DNA of 36,377 nt from a virus. The stretch is from positions 1 through 36,377 of IMG/VR virus record IMGVR_UViG_3300025137_000114. The stretch is one strand, 5' to 3'. The notes beneath the pieces were generated by a model. It did no database searches and was not told where the DNA came from. It saw only the letters and a program-made list of their open reading frames with translations. The first letter of the stretch is position 1. Every line of letters begins with the position of its first letter. Of this stretch, positions 6,747 to 14,027 are shown in pieces. Made by a program: the position numbers and the translations under genes.

Positions 6747-7023
6747 GAAGGTAGTTGCGGATCAGCTTAAGGGCTTAGGCGCATACTATTTTTATCCGGC
6801 TACGGGGGGTTATGGGAAGAGTGGCGTGCCTGACATTGTTGGGTGCTACCAAGGAAAATTTTTTGGGTTTGAATGTAAAGCAGGGGGCAACAAGGTCACT
6901 GCGTTACAGGAAAAGAACTTAAAAGACATCGACGAAGCAAGGGGACTTGCGTTAGTCATTAACGAAGAGAACATGCACGATATAGGTTATTTATTAATAG
7001 ATAGCCGCATTTGTGTGGATTAA
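6718..7023 (+). CDS. VRR-NUC domain nuclease
   Basis: A compact 101-residue protein with the VRR-NUC form of the PD-(D/E)XK nuclease fold: VPD39, the E52-C-K54 pair, and Q64 in a following helix. A GGYGKSGVPDI segment precedes the active site, typical of phage members. The family cuts branched or structured DNA, often during recombination or repair. Length matches the stand-alone phage form. Ribosome binding site AAAGGAGACAAAGG. It sits in the replication module, consistent with processing of replication intermediates. Confidence 0.85.
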   Translation: MARTPEAKVKKVVADQLKGLGAYYFYPATGGYGKSGVPDIVGCYQGKFFGFECKAGGNKVTALQEKNLKDIDEARGLALVINEENMHDIGYLLIDSRICVD

Positions 7024-7045
7024 GCCAAAAGATAGGAGAATCGAA

Positions 7046-7921
7046 ATGGCACGTTTGGAAAATAATAAGCGTAGTGAGTATAAGATGTTCAGCAAAGGCC
7101 CAAGCAAAAGCCTTAAATGCCTAAGATATTTTTTACGTAATCCCGATGCCACAGCTAGGCAGGGTGCTGATGCGTGTGACGCAAGCTATAATGTTGCATG
7201 GGCAACGATAACAGATATTAAGAATGCCACTATCGCTGGCACTAGAGACGAACTAGTGGAGGCTGCTGGCGTAAGTGCGGAGCGGTGGAACCCATCGCAA
7301 CAAGAGTTTGATTTGCTAGACGCGATAACGAGTCCAAAGCTAGACGCACCGGCGGTAGCTAAAATACTTAACGACAACACTGACTTGGTAGATGAGTTAC
7401 TCGCAAATGATAAGGTTCTTGAGGCGCTTCAAAGGCGCACCGTACTTGCCGAGCTTAACTACAGACAAAAGAATGAGCTGTCCGACCCAATCCCACGTAT
7501 AAGATCTAAAGATTATATTCCAGACCAATGGGACACCAAGGCAAGCAGGGAATTGCGGAGCCGAAAACTGGAAATGCAGGAACGAGTATTGCGGGGCCGA
7601 AAAGAAATGGATGACGCAGCGGGGGATCTAAAGGCGGCACTACAAGATGTTGAGCACGACTGGAAAGAAGAGGTTGTCTCTAAGGTTGTTGGCGAGGGGG
7701 TCAGTGACGGTAGCACCGCGTCTTACTATGTATTACCTAAAGGCGCGACGCAGTTACAAGACCTTATATCTCACAAGAACATGAACGCGCAGGTCGGTGA
7801 GATCTTCCGAGCGTGCTATCGGTACGGGCAGTCGTCTCACAGCGACGAGCTTCGCGATGCCAAGAAGATCCTGTTCTATATTGAGGCTGAACTCCGACGG
7901 CTAGGGGGCTGGGATCTGTAA
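7046..7921 (+). CDS. Unknown 291-aa protein with possible HTH
   Basis: ATG at 7046 follows TAGGAGAATC; the upstream extension to 7013 lacks a site. Residues 25-58 look like a helix-turn-helix (ATARQGADACDASYNVAWAT), after a basic N-terminus. The middle (about 150-210) is very charged and helical, and the C-terminus (about 245-290) is another helical domain. No catalytic motif recognised. The gene lies between the nuclease and the polymerase, so a role in replication or transcription control is plausible but unproven. Confidence 0.6.
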   Translation: MARLENNKRSEYKMFSKGPSKSLKCLRYFLRNPDATARQGADACDASYNVAWATITDIKNATIAGTRDELVEAAGVSAERWNPSQQEFDLLDAITSPKLDAPAVAKILNDNTDLVDELLANDKVLEALQRRTVLAELNYRQKNELSDPIPRIRSKDYIPDQWDTKASRELRSRKLEMQERVLRGRKEMDDAAGDLKAALQDVEHDWKEEVVSKVVGEGVSDGSTASYYVLPKGATQLQDLISHKNMNAQVGEIFRACYRYGQSSHSDELRDAKKILFYIEAELRRLGGWDL

Positions 7922-7933
7922 GGAGGAGTAGAT

Positions 7934-8107
7934 ATGCCAAAGTTTGAAGTTACATTTACTACCTTAGTCGAGACTAGCGTGGTGGTCACAGCTAAGAACG
8001 CACAAGAGGCTGGGTTTGCTGTAGAAGATGGCGAAGGAATAATTCTTCGCATTCCCAGTTCTTCGGACTTTAATCTTAAAAAGATCAAACAACGGGAGCC
8101 GGAATAG
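7934..8107 (+). CDS. Small hypothetical protein (57 aa) before PolA
   Basis: ATG at 7934 has an excellent ribosome binding site (AAGGAGGAG, 7920-7928). The product starts MPKFEVTFTTLVETS and ends KKIKQREPE; it looks like a small beta-alpha-beta fold with a basic tail. The TAG stop (8105-8107) shares its last base with the GTG start of the polymerase gene, indicating translational coupling. No family recognised. Confidence 0.7.
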   Translation: MPKFEVTFTTLVETSVVVTAKNAQEAGFAVEDGEGIILRIPSSSDFNLKKIKQREPE

Positions 8108-9933
8108 TGGATTTGATTACACTAGACTTCGAGACTTACTATGATAAGGACTACTCTCTAAAGAAGTTAACCATAGAAGAGTATGTACGTGACCCGCGCT
8201 TTGAAGTAATTGGCGTGGGTGTGAAGGTTAACAACGGATCAACAGAATGGGCATCGGGCACACATGAAGAACTTAAAGACTACCTTGCTGAATTCGATTG
8301 GGAAAACAGCATGGTACTGGCTCATAACACTATGTTCGACGGGGCTATACTGTGTTGGGTATTTGATGTTCTTACTTCTGTTTGGGCTGATACTCTGTGC
8401 GTTGCCCGTGCTTTACACGGCATTGAAGTTGGTGGAAGTCTCGCGGCGTTGGCAGAACGATATGGAATTGGAGAAAAGGGAACTGAAGTCGTCAACGCGT
8501 TGGGCAAAAGACGTAGAGGTTTTACCGAAGAAGAACTAGACGCGTACGGGGACTACTGTATTAACGATGTTGAACTTACCTACAAGTTGTTTAACATCTT
8601 TATGGAGCACTTCCCTAAACAAGAGCTTAAGGTTATTGACTGCACGTTGAATATGTTTATTAACCCGCTGCTGGAACTAGATCTTGGGCTGCTTGAGCAG
8701 CATTTAGTAGCGGTTTGTGACCGGAAAGACCAACTCTTAGTTGGGGCTGGGGTGAAGAAAGAAGATCTAATGAGTAATCCGAAGTTTGCGGTGCTTTTAG
8801 AGAACCTTGGTGTAGTGCCGCCAACAAAGATAAGCGCAACAACAGGCAAAGAAGCCTACGCGTTTGCTAAGACCGACGAAGGGTTTAAATCTTTACTGAC
8901 TCACAAGAACGTAGACGTGCAAGTTTTGGTAGCAGCGAGGCTCGGCATAAAAAGCACGTTGGAAGAGACGCGGACACAGCGGTTTATTGATATAGCTAAA
9001 CGGGGGCCGTTACCAATACCTATAAGGTATTACGCTGCACACACAGGTAGGTGGGGCGGCGACGATAAAATCAATATCCAAAACCTGCCAAGCCGTGGGC
9101 CTAATGGTAAGGTCTTAAAACGTAGTATGAAAGCTGGTGAAGGGTTCATGTTGGTTGACTGCGACTCTTCTCAAATTGAAGCGCGTGTGTTGGCGTGGTT
9201 GGCGGGGCAAGATGATCTGGTCGAAGCGTTTACTAACAAAGAAGATGTTTACGTTAAGATGGCGGCTAAGATTTATAATGTCTTAGAAGAAGAAGTGACT
9301 AAGGAGCAGCGGTTTGTAGGTAAGACCACCGTTCTTGGTGCAGGGTATGGCATGGGCGCGATGCGGTTTCAAGACCAATTGCAGTCGTATGGTGTAGCTA
9401 TATCTACCAAAGATGCGCGGCACATTATAAAAGTATACCGCGCTGCTAGCCCGAACATCTGTAAGTTATGGCGCGATGCTGGCACTATGCTGCATGAGTT
9501 GAGTCACAATAAAGCGGTACCAATTGGAGCGCACCCAGTACTTCAACCTCTAGGAGCAACCCAGTCAGTTTTACTACCGTCAAATCTAATGATGCGGTAC
9601 GACGGACTGAAGGGCACTCAAAATGATGGGCGCGTCGAGTATACTTATGAAACGCGGCGGGGGCCGACTCGTATATACGGGGGTAAGTTTGTGGAGAACG
9701 CTTGCCAAGCACTCGCGCGTTGCATAATCGCAGAGCAGATGCTGCTAATAAACAACGAGTACCCGCCGGTACTAACCGTACATGACTCTATCGTCGTGTG
9801 CGTCCCTGAGAATGAGGTAGATGAAGCGCAAGCATTTATAGAGCAGTGTATGCGTCACGTACCAGAGTGGGCTAAAGGACTACCGCTTGATTGTGAAAGC
9901 GGGGCAGCAAAAACGTACGGGGATTGTGAATGA
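8107..9933 (+). CDS. polA: Family A DNA polymerase with 3'-5' exonuclease
   Basis: The 608-residue protein has exonuclease motifs in order: DFET (D7, E9), NTMFD (D78) and YCIND (Y150, D154). The polymerase palm has motif A DCDSSQIEAR (D351), motif B R402-x3-K406-x7-Y414 and motif C VHDS (H559, D560). The residue matching Phe762 of E. coli Pol I is L410, the Leu form common in environmental phages. There is no 5'-3' exonuclease domain, as usual in phages. It is the likely replicative polymerase. GTG start overlaps the previous stop by one base; the stop overlaps the next gene in ATGA. Confidence 0.95.
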   Translation: MDLITLDFETYYDKDYSLKKLTIEEYVRDPRFEVIGVGVKVNNGSTEWASGTHEELKDYLAEFDWENSMVLAHNTMFDGAILCWVFDVLTSVWADTLCVARALHGIEVGGSLAALAERYGIGEKGTEVVNALGKRRRGFTEEELDAYGDYCINDVELTYKLFNIFMEHFPKQELKVIDCTLNMFINPLLELDLGLLEQHLVAVCDRKDQLLVGAGVKKEDLMSNPKFAVLLENLGVVPPTKISATTGKEAYAFAKTDEGFKSLLTHKNVDVQVLVAARLGIKSTLEETRTQRFIDIAKRGPLPIPIRYYAAHTGRWGGDDKINIQNLPSRGPNGKVLKRSMKAGEGFMLVDCDSSQIEARVLAWLAGQDDLVEAFTNKEDVYVKMAAKIYNVLEEEVTKEQRFVGKTTVLGAGYGMGAMRFQDQLQSYGVAISTKDARHIIKVYRAASPNICKLWRDAGTMLHELSHNKAVPIGAHPVLQPLGATQSVLLPSNLMMRYDGLKGTQNDGRVEYTYETRRGPTRIYGGKFVENACQALARCIIAEQMLLINNEYPPVLTVHDSIVVCVPENEVDEAQAFIEQCMRHVPEWAKGLPLDCESGAAKTYGDCE

Positions 9934-10604
9934 TGAGTATAGCTCCGTGGAGTTTCAGCAAGATCAAGGCGTTTCAGCAATGCCCTAAGCAGTTCTACCA
10001 TGAGAAGGTACTTAAGCAGTATCCGTTCAAGGAGTCTGAGGCCACGTTGTACGGGACGGCCTTTCACGAAGCTGCGGAGATATACATCCGCGATGGTGGT
10101 GAACTAGACCCACGGTTCAGCTATGCACAGGGTATGTTAGACGCACTAGACGCTAAGAAAGGCGAGAAGTTGTGCGAGATCAAGATGGGACTGACTGAGA
10201 ACTTAGAGGCATGTAGCTTTTTTGGTAGCGACGTGTGGTTCCGTGGTATAGCTGATTTAGTTATACTTAACAGAGAAGATAATCTAGCTTGGGTCATCGA
10301 CTACAAGACCGGCAAGTCAGCGCGGTATGCGGACAAAGGGCAGTTAGAGCTTATGGCTTTGGCTACCTTTAAGCATTACCCCGAAGTAAAGACTGTTCGG
10401 GCAGCGTTGTTGTTTGTGGTGAGTGAAGATCTTATTAAAGACCGATACACCATAGAAGACGAAGAAAGGCTATGGGGTGAGTGGTTAAACAAATATAATG
10501 ATATGGAACTATCTTTTAACAACGACACATGGAACCCAAAACCGAATGGGCTATGCAGGGCTTGGTGCCCAGTCCTAGAGTGTGCTCATAACGGGAGAAA
10601 CTAA
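9930..10604 (+). CDS. RecB/Cas4-like PD-(D/E)XK nuclease
   Basis: The 224-residue protein has the classical order: SKIKAFQQCPKQF at the N-terminus, TAFHEAAE (H46), GIAD (D109), VIDYKTG (D124, K126) and Q138 in GQLELM. Four cysteines, C18, C209, C213 and C218, sit where Cas4 and AddB-type nucleases bind a 4Fe-4S cluster. Such enzymes resect DNA ends. No CRISPR array or cas1/cas2 is present, so a replication or recombination role is favoured. Translation is coupled to PolA through a 4-base overlap; a second ATG lies at 9933. Confidence 0.85.
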   Translation: MMSIAPWSFSKIKAFQQCPKQFYHEKVLKQYPFKESEATLYGTAFHEAAEIYIRDGGELDPRFSYAQGMLDALDAKKGEKLCEIKMGLTENLEACSFFGSDVWFRGIADLVILNREDNLAWVIDYKTGKSARYADKGQLELMALATFKHYPEVKTVRAALLFVVSEDLIKDRYTIEDEERLWGEWLNKYNDMELSFNNDTWNPKPNGLCRAWCPVLECAHNGRN

Positions 10605-10858
10605 TGCGTAGACGCTACAAGCGCCCGTACAAAAAAGAATACCAACAGCAATTAGCACGCGGTGAACACGCTAATCGTATGGAAAGACAGAAGGCTAGGC
10701 GTGCGTTAGACGCTAAAGGCGTTGATCGTAGTGGTAAAGATGTTAGCCATAATAAGATGTTGAGCAAAGGTGGTACTAACGCTGATGGGTATAAGTTAGA
10801 AGCCCCCAGCAAGAACAGAAGCCGTAACGGCGAGAAGCCACGCACCCGTACCACATAG
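10604..10858 (+). CDS. Small basic HNH-like protein (84 aa)
   Basis: A very basic protein: residues 1-45 are mostly Arg, Lys and Gln. The C-terminal half has VSHNKMLSKGG followed by an Asn and SKNRS, resembling the His-Asn core of HNH endonucleases, where the usual wording is DH..PLSKGG...N....NR. Zinc-binding cysteine pairs are absent. It may be a minimal HNH nuclease or a degenerate DNA-binding derivative. It starts at the last base of the preceding stop (TAATG) and is the final gene before a structured 250-base gap. Confidence 0.5.
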   Translation: MRRRYKRPYKKEYQQQLARGEHANRMERQKARRALDAKGVDRSGKDVSHNKMLSKGGTNADGYKLEAPSKNRSRNGEKPRTRTT

Positions 10859-10881
10859 CGTACGTAAGAAGTTCAGACCGA

Positions 10882-10905
10882 GGGGGAGTTCCACCTAGCT
10901 CCTCC
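10882..10905 (+). other. Hairpin at start of SNF2 leader
   Basis: GGGGGAG (10882-10888) pairs with CTCCTCC (10899-10905), 7 bp with one G-U, around a 10-nt loop. No U-tract follows, so it is not an obvious terminator. It opens the structured gap 10859-11110, which has no convincing gene. Confidence 0.4.
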
Positions 10906-10911
10906 TATTAT

Positions 10912-10944
10912 CCACGTTCCCGTCCGTGGGGTCGAGTAGGCGGG
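10912..10944 (+). promoter_or_regulatory. Pseudoknot element A in SNF2 leader
   Basis: Stem 1 is CCACG (10912-10916) with CGTGG (10925-10929). The 8-nt loop TTCCCGTC contains CCCGTC (10919-10924), which can pair with GGCGGG (10939-10944) as stem 2 (6 bp, one G-U). Connecting loops of 2, 0 and 9 nt fit a standard H-type pseudoknot. A second copy follows 108 bases later with a different but still paired stem 1. Together they suggest a regulatory RNA ahead of the helicase gene. An alternative stem, GTTCC (10916-10920) with GGAAC (10955-10959), competes with this fold. Confidence 0.55.
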
Positions 10945-11019
10945 GCTATTTGAAGGAACCTGTTTTTCTTAGAAGTTTAATCTTCGCGTGTGGCAAAACG
11001 TAGAGAAACAGGGCTGCAA

Positions 11020-11051
11020 CACCGTTCCCGTCCGGTGATCCTAGAGGCGGG
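11020..11051 (+). promoter_or_regulatory. Pseudoknot element B in SNF2 leader
   Basis: Stem 1 is CACCG (11020-11024) with CGGTG (11033-11037), differing from copy A at paired positions while keeping base pairing. The loop TTCCCGTC is identical, and CCCGTC (11027-11032) can pair with GGCGGG (11046-11051). Loops are 2, 0 and 8 nt. The GGGGT at 11049-11053 could instead pair with ACCCC (11078-11082) in the downstream terminator-like hairpin, giving a possible switch. Confidence 0.55.
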
Positions 11052-11064
11052 GTTGATTCATTTT

Positions 11065-11096
11065 GCGTGTTGGGGACACCCCCTTCACGCCTTTTT
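11065..11096 (+). terminator. Terminator-like hairpin just before SNF2 start (attenuator candidate)
   Basis: GCGTG (11065-11069) pairs with CACGC (11086-11090) and GGGG (11072-11075) with CCCC (11079-11082) around ACA, followed by CTTTTT (11091-11096). The helicase ATG is only 15 bases after the T-tract. A terminator that close to a start codon is typical of attenuation, and element B can compete for the same C-run. Confidence 0.5.
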
Positions 11097-11110
11097 GCGT
11101 GGGAGCGTTA

Positions 11111-12646
11111 ATGCAAATTTTAAAGAACCGAGCAGTATTACTTAAGCTACGTGACCCGGAGAGGGTGACTAGTTTGATACCTAAAAGTAAAGAACTTACA
11201 GGAAACAAAGTAATAGTTAATTGGGGTGTAGATGAGGCGCATGTTCTTAAGAACTTAAATATTAAAATACCTTCTCCCATTGAGGGGCGTTACAAATGGA
11301 CAGGTAAGCACGCCCCATTTGAACACCAGAAAACAACTTCGGGGTTCCTTACCCTCAACAAAAAAGCTTTCTGCTTTAACGAGCAAGGGACGGGTAAGAC
11401 TGCTAGCGCGATCTGGGCAGCGGACTTTCTTATGAATGAGGGGCGTGTAAACCGCGTGCTAGTCATATGCCCACTCTCGATTATGGAATCCGCATGGCGC
11501 GACGATCTGTTTACTTTTGCTATGCACCGCACAGTAGATGTCGCTTACGGGGCAGCGGAGAAACGCCGCAAGATAATAGGCGGCGGGGCTGAATTCGTAA
11601 TAATAAACTACGATGGGGTGGAGATAGTCGCGGATGCCATAGCCAACGGAGGGTTTGACTTAATCATCATAGATGAGGCTACTCACTACAAAAACCCACA
11701 AACAAAGCGGTGGAAAGTTCTTAACAAGTTAATGACTCCGCAAACGTGGCTCTGGATGATGACCGGCACCCCTGCTGCACAAAGCCCATTAGACGCGTTT
11801 GGGCTGGCTAAACTTGTTAACCCCGACTCTGTTCCTAAATTCCAAGGTTCGTTTAGGGATCAAGTCATGCACAAGATCACCAACTTTAAGTGGGTACCCA
11901 AAGAGTCTGCCACAGATACGGTCTATCAAGCGTTGCAGCCAGCGATAAGATTTACTAAAGACGAGTGCTTAGACCTACCAGACATGGTTTATGTCAAACG
12001 AGAAGTAGAACTTACCCGCCAACAAAAGAAATATTATAAAGAACTTAAAGACAAGATGGTCATGCAAGCGGGTGGGGAGCAGATAACTGCGGCAAACGCA
12101 GCGGTAAACATGAACAAGCTGCTACAAATATCTGCTGGGGCGGTGTACACCGATGATGGAGACTCTTTGGCGTTTGATATTAGGCATAGGTACAAGGTAC
12201 TTCGGGAAGTTATAGACGAGTCTAGCAAGAAGGTTTTGATATTTGTGCCCTTTAAACATGTTATTGATCTACTCACTGAGAAGCTAATCCAAGATGGTAT
12301 ACCTACCGAAGTAATACGTGGGGACGTAAGCGCACCCAAGAGGACTGAGATATTTAAACGGTTTCAAACAACGAACTTACCGCAAGTATTAGTTATACAA
12401 CCGCAAGCTGCGGCTCACGGAGTCACCCTTACCGCTGCGAACACGGTGGTGTGGTGGGGGCCAACAAGCTCTTTAGAAATTTACGCTCAAGCCAACGCTC
12501 GCGTACACAGATCAGGCCAAGACCATAAATGCACGGTGGTACAGTTGCAGGGTTCGTTTGCAGAAAAACGCGTGTACGCACTACTAGACAATAGAATCGA
12601 CACCCACACAAAGATGATTGATTTATACAAAGAAGTGCTTGATTAG
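11111..12646 (+). CDS. SNF2-family SF2 helicase/ATPase
   Basis: ATG at 11111 (after GGGAG) is preferred to 11063, which lies in the terminator hairpin; the product is 511 residues. Motif I EQGTGKT (91-97), motif II DEATHYKN (188-195), motif III MTGTPA, and in the second RecA domain VLIFVPF, an AHGVTLTAAN motif V and QANARVHRSGQ motif VI show a complete SNF2-type core. The fourth motif II residue is Thr rather than the usual His. Phage members are thought to act in replication or recombination, as DNA translocases. No accessory DNA-binding domain is visible. Confidence 0.9.
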   Translation: MQILKNRAVLLKLRDPERVTSLIPKSKELTGNKVIVNWGVDEAHVLKNLNIKIPSPIEGRYKWTGKHAPFEHQKTTSGFLTLNKKAFCFNEQGTGKTASAIWAADFLMNEGRVNRVLVICPLSIMESAWRDDLFTFAMHRTVDVAYGAAEKRRKIIGGGAEFVIINYDGVEIVADAIANGGFDLIIIDEATHYKNPQTKRWKVLNKLMTPQTWLWMMTGTPAAQSPLDAFGLAKLVNPDSVPKFQGSFRDQVMHKITNFKWVPKESATDTVYQALQPAIRFTKDECLDLPDMVYVKREVELTRQQKKYYKELKDKMVMQAGGEQITAANAAVNMNKLLQISAGAVYTDDGDSLAFDIRHRYKVLREVIDESSKKVLIFVPFKHVIDLLTEKLIQDGIPTEVIRGDVSAPKRTEIFKRFQTTNLPQVLVIQPQAAAHGVTLTAANTVVWWGPTSSLEIYAQANARVHRSGQDHKCTVVQLQGSFAEKRVYALLDNRIDTHTKMIDLYKEVLD

Positions 12647-12694
12647 GTAACTACATGGCATTATAGTTCACTACACGGTATAAGGAGAACCAAT

Positions 12695-13096
12695 ATGAGT
12701 GACGAGACTGCGTTCGACGCGGAAAAACTTACTAGAGTCTATTTGAAGATTAAGGCTAAACGTAGCGAGATAAAAGCCGCGTTTACCGAAGAAGATGAAA
12801 AGCTCTCAAGTAGTTTAGATCTCATCAAAAAAGAAATGCTTTCTCACCTACAAGCGACAGGCAGTACAAGTGTTAGCAGTGAAGCCGGTATGTTTTACCG
12901 TAGTACAAAGGCTAAGTACTGGACTAACGACTGGGAAGAAATGCACAAGTTTATAGTAAAAGAGAACGTACCTGCGTTTTTTGCTAAGACTTTAAATCAG
13001 GGGGTAGTTAAAGAGTACTTGGAGGAGCACCCAGAAAAACTACCAAAAGGGCTGAATGTAAATTCAGAATACACAATAACTGTAAGGAAGAAATGA
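12695..13096 (+). CDS. Conserved phage replication-module protein (133 aa)
   Basis: Start ATG at 12695 after TAAGGAGAACC. The N-terminal half is helical and charged (KIKAKRSEIKAAF, about residues 18-30), the middle has a STKAKYWTNDWEEMHKF element, and the end has a QGVVKEYLEEHPEKLPKGLN segment followed by a short beta strand. I have the impression of similar proteins beside helicase and SSB genes in other phages, but know no assigned function. Stop overlaps the next gene in ATGA. Confidence 0.65.
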   Translation: MSDETAFDAEKLTRVYLKIKAKRSEIKAAFTEEDEKLSSSLDLIKKEMLSHLQATGSTSVSSEAGMFYRSTKAKYWTNDWEEMHKFIVKENVPAFFAKTLNQGVVKEYLEEHPEKLPKGLNVNSEYTITVRKK

Positions 13097-13317
13097 TGGC
13101 GCAGCCATTTGTAGAGATCGGGGAAGTAGCCAGTCACTTTAAGGTGTCAGTAAGCACTGTACGCGCTTGGGTCAGACAGGGACAAATACCCCCAAATACC
13201 TACCTAAAGCTTGGTAAGACGTTTAGATTTCAGCTTGATGCCGTGGCAGAGGCACTGCTTAACAGTAGCACTGGGACTGAACCAGAGCCAGAAACTGAAA
13301 TAGACGAAGATCTATAG
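13093..13317 (+). CDS. Excisionase/MerR-like HTH DNA-binding protein (74 aa)
   Basis: The pattern IGEVASHFKVSVSTVRAWVRQGQIP (about residues 8-33), then LGKTFRFQLDAVAEAL, is the winged helix-turn-helix of the excisionase-like DNA-binding family (HTH_17). The C-terminus is a short acidic Glu/Pro tail. These small proteins act as excisionases or transcription regulators; no integrase is visible in the window, so regulation is the safer guess. It is one candidate to bind the TAGTGT dyads. ATG at 13096 has better spacing from the AAGGA than 13093. Confidence 0.75.
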   Translation: MMAQPFVEIGEVASHFKVSVSTVRAWVRQGQIPPNTYLKLGKTFRFQLDAVAEALLNSSTGTEPEPETEIDEDL

Positions 13318-13319
13318 CG

Positions 13320-14000
13320 ATGACGGTTAAGCGTATTAGTATACGGGACGGTAGGTTCCGCAAACTCGTAGAGGGTAGGGAGGTCTTACTAGACTCTGAT
13401 ACCTTAGATGTGGTTATACTTAATGCTGCCAGCATATCTAGACTGCACTATGGTTTAGAGTACGACCCCACGAAAGGGAACCACCCCCGTTGCTGGTCGT
13501 CCGATACTCAAGTCCCTGATAGAAGTGTACCTGCGGATCAGTTGCAAGCTGCAAGCTGCATAACTTGTGAGCAGAACATAAAAGGGTCGGGCGTAGGTAA
13601 CTCGCGTGCGTGTAAGTTCTTACAAAGGATAGCCGTAGCTATTATTGACGAAGACAACTTATACGACGTTTACCAACTACAGTTACCGGCAACTAGTTTG
13701 TTTGGTACCGCAGAACGCGGGTGGTTGTCGATGCAGAACTATGCAAAACACTTAGCTCGGCATGACACCCCCGCAATAGCTGTCGTAACTAGGATTTGTT
13801 TTGAACAAAACAGTTACGCACCAAGGTTACGTTTTAGGCCCATGCGGGTTCTAGACGCAACCGAACTAAAAGAAGTAGCGGAGTTAGAGCATCACCCTGA
13901 CACGCTAAAGGCGATAACTATGAGTGTACCGGAAGCACGGAGCATCGCAGTATCACCGTTTAGTGAAGTAGAAGGGTTTGTAGCTAGTAAAGCTATTTAA
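13320..14000 (+). CDS. Cysteine-cluster protein of replication module (226 aa)
   Basis: Residues C58, C80, C83 and C98 form a HPRCW...CITC...SRACKF arrangement that could bind one zinc. Around it are CEQNIKGSGVGNSRAC and a following hydrophobic strand. The rest looks mostly beta with a helical end. Its position between the HTH gene and the SSB-like gene suggests a single-stranded DNA or replication-fork role; I do not know a named family. It starts 2 bases after the previous stop. Confidence 0.6.
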   Translation: MTVKRISIRDGRFRKLVEGREVLLDSDTLDVVILNAASISRLHYGLEYDPTKGNHPRCWSSDTQVPDRSVPADQLQAASCITCEQNIKGSGVGNSRACKFLQRIAVAIIDEDNLYDVYQLQLPATSLFGTAERGWLSMQNYAKHLARHDTPAIAVVTRICFEQNSYAPRLRFRPMRVLDATELKEVAELEHHPDTLKAITMSVPEARSIAVSPFSEVEGFVASKAI

Positions 14001-14027
14001 TTAATAAGATATTTAGGAGAACACAAG

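Noticed and set aside
9930-10604. CRISPR-associated Cas4 indicating a phage CRISPR system
   Set aside because: No direct-repeat array, cas1 or cas2 is present in the window; the family also has many phage recombination nucleases.
10859-11110. tRNA gene in the structured gap
   Set aside because: Some arms look tRNA-like, but no consistent acceptor stem, anticodon arm or standard T-loop can be built.
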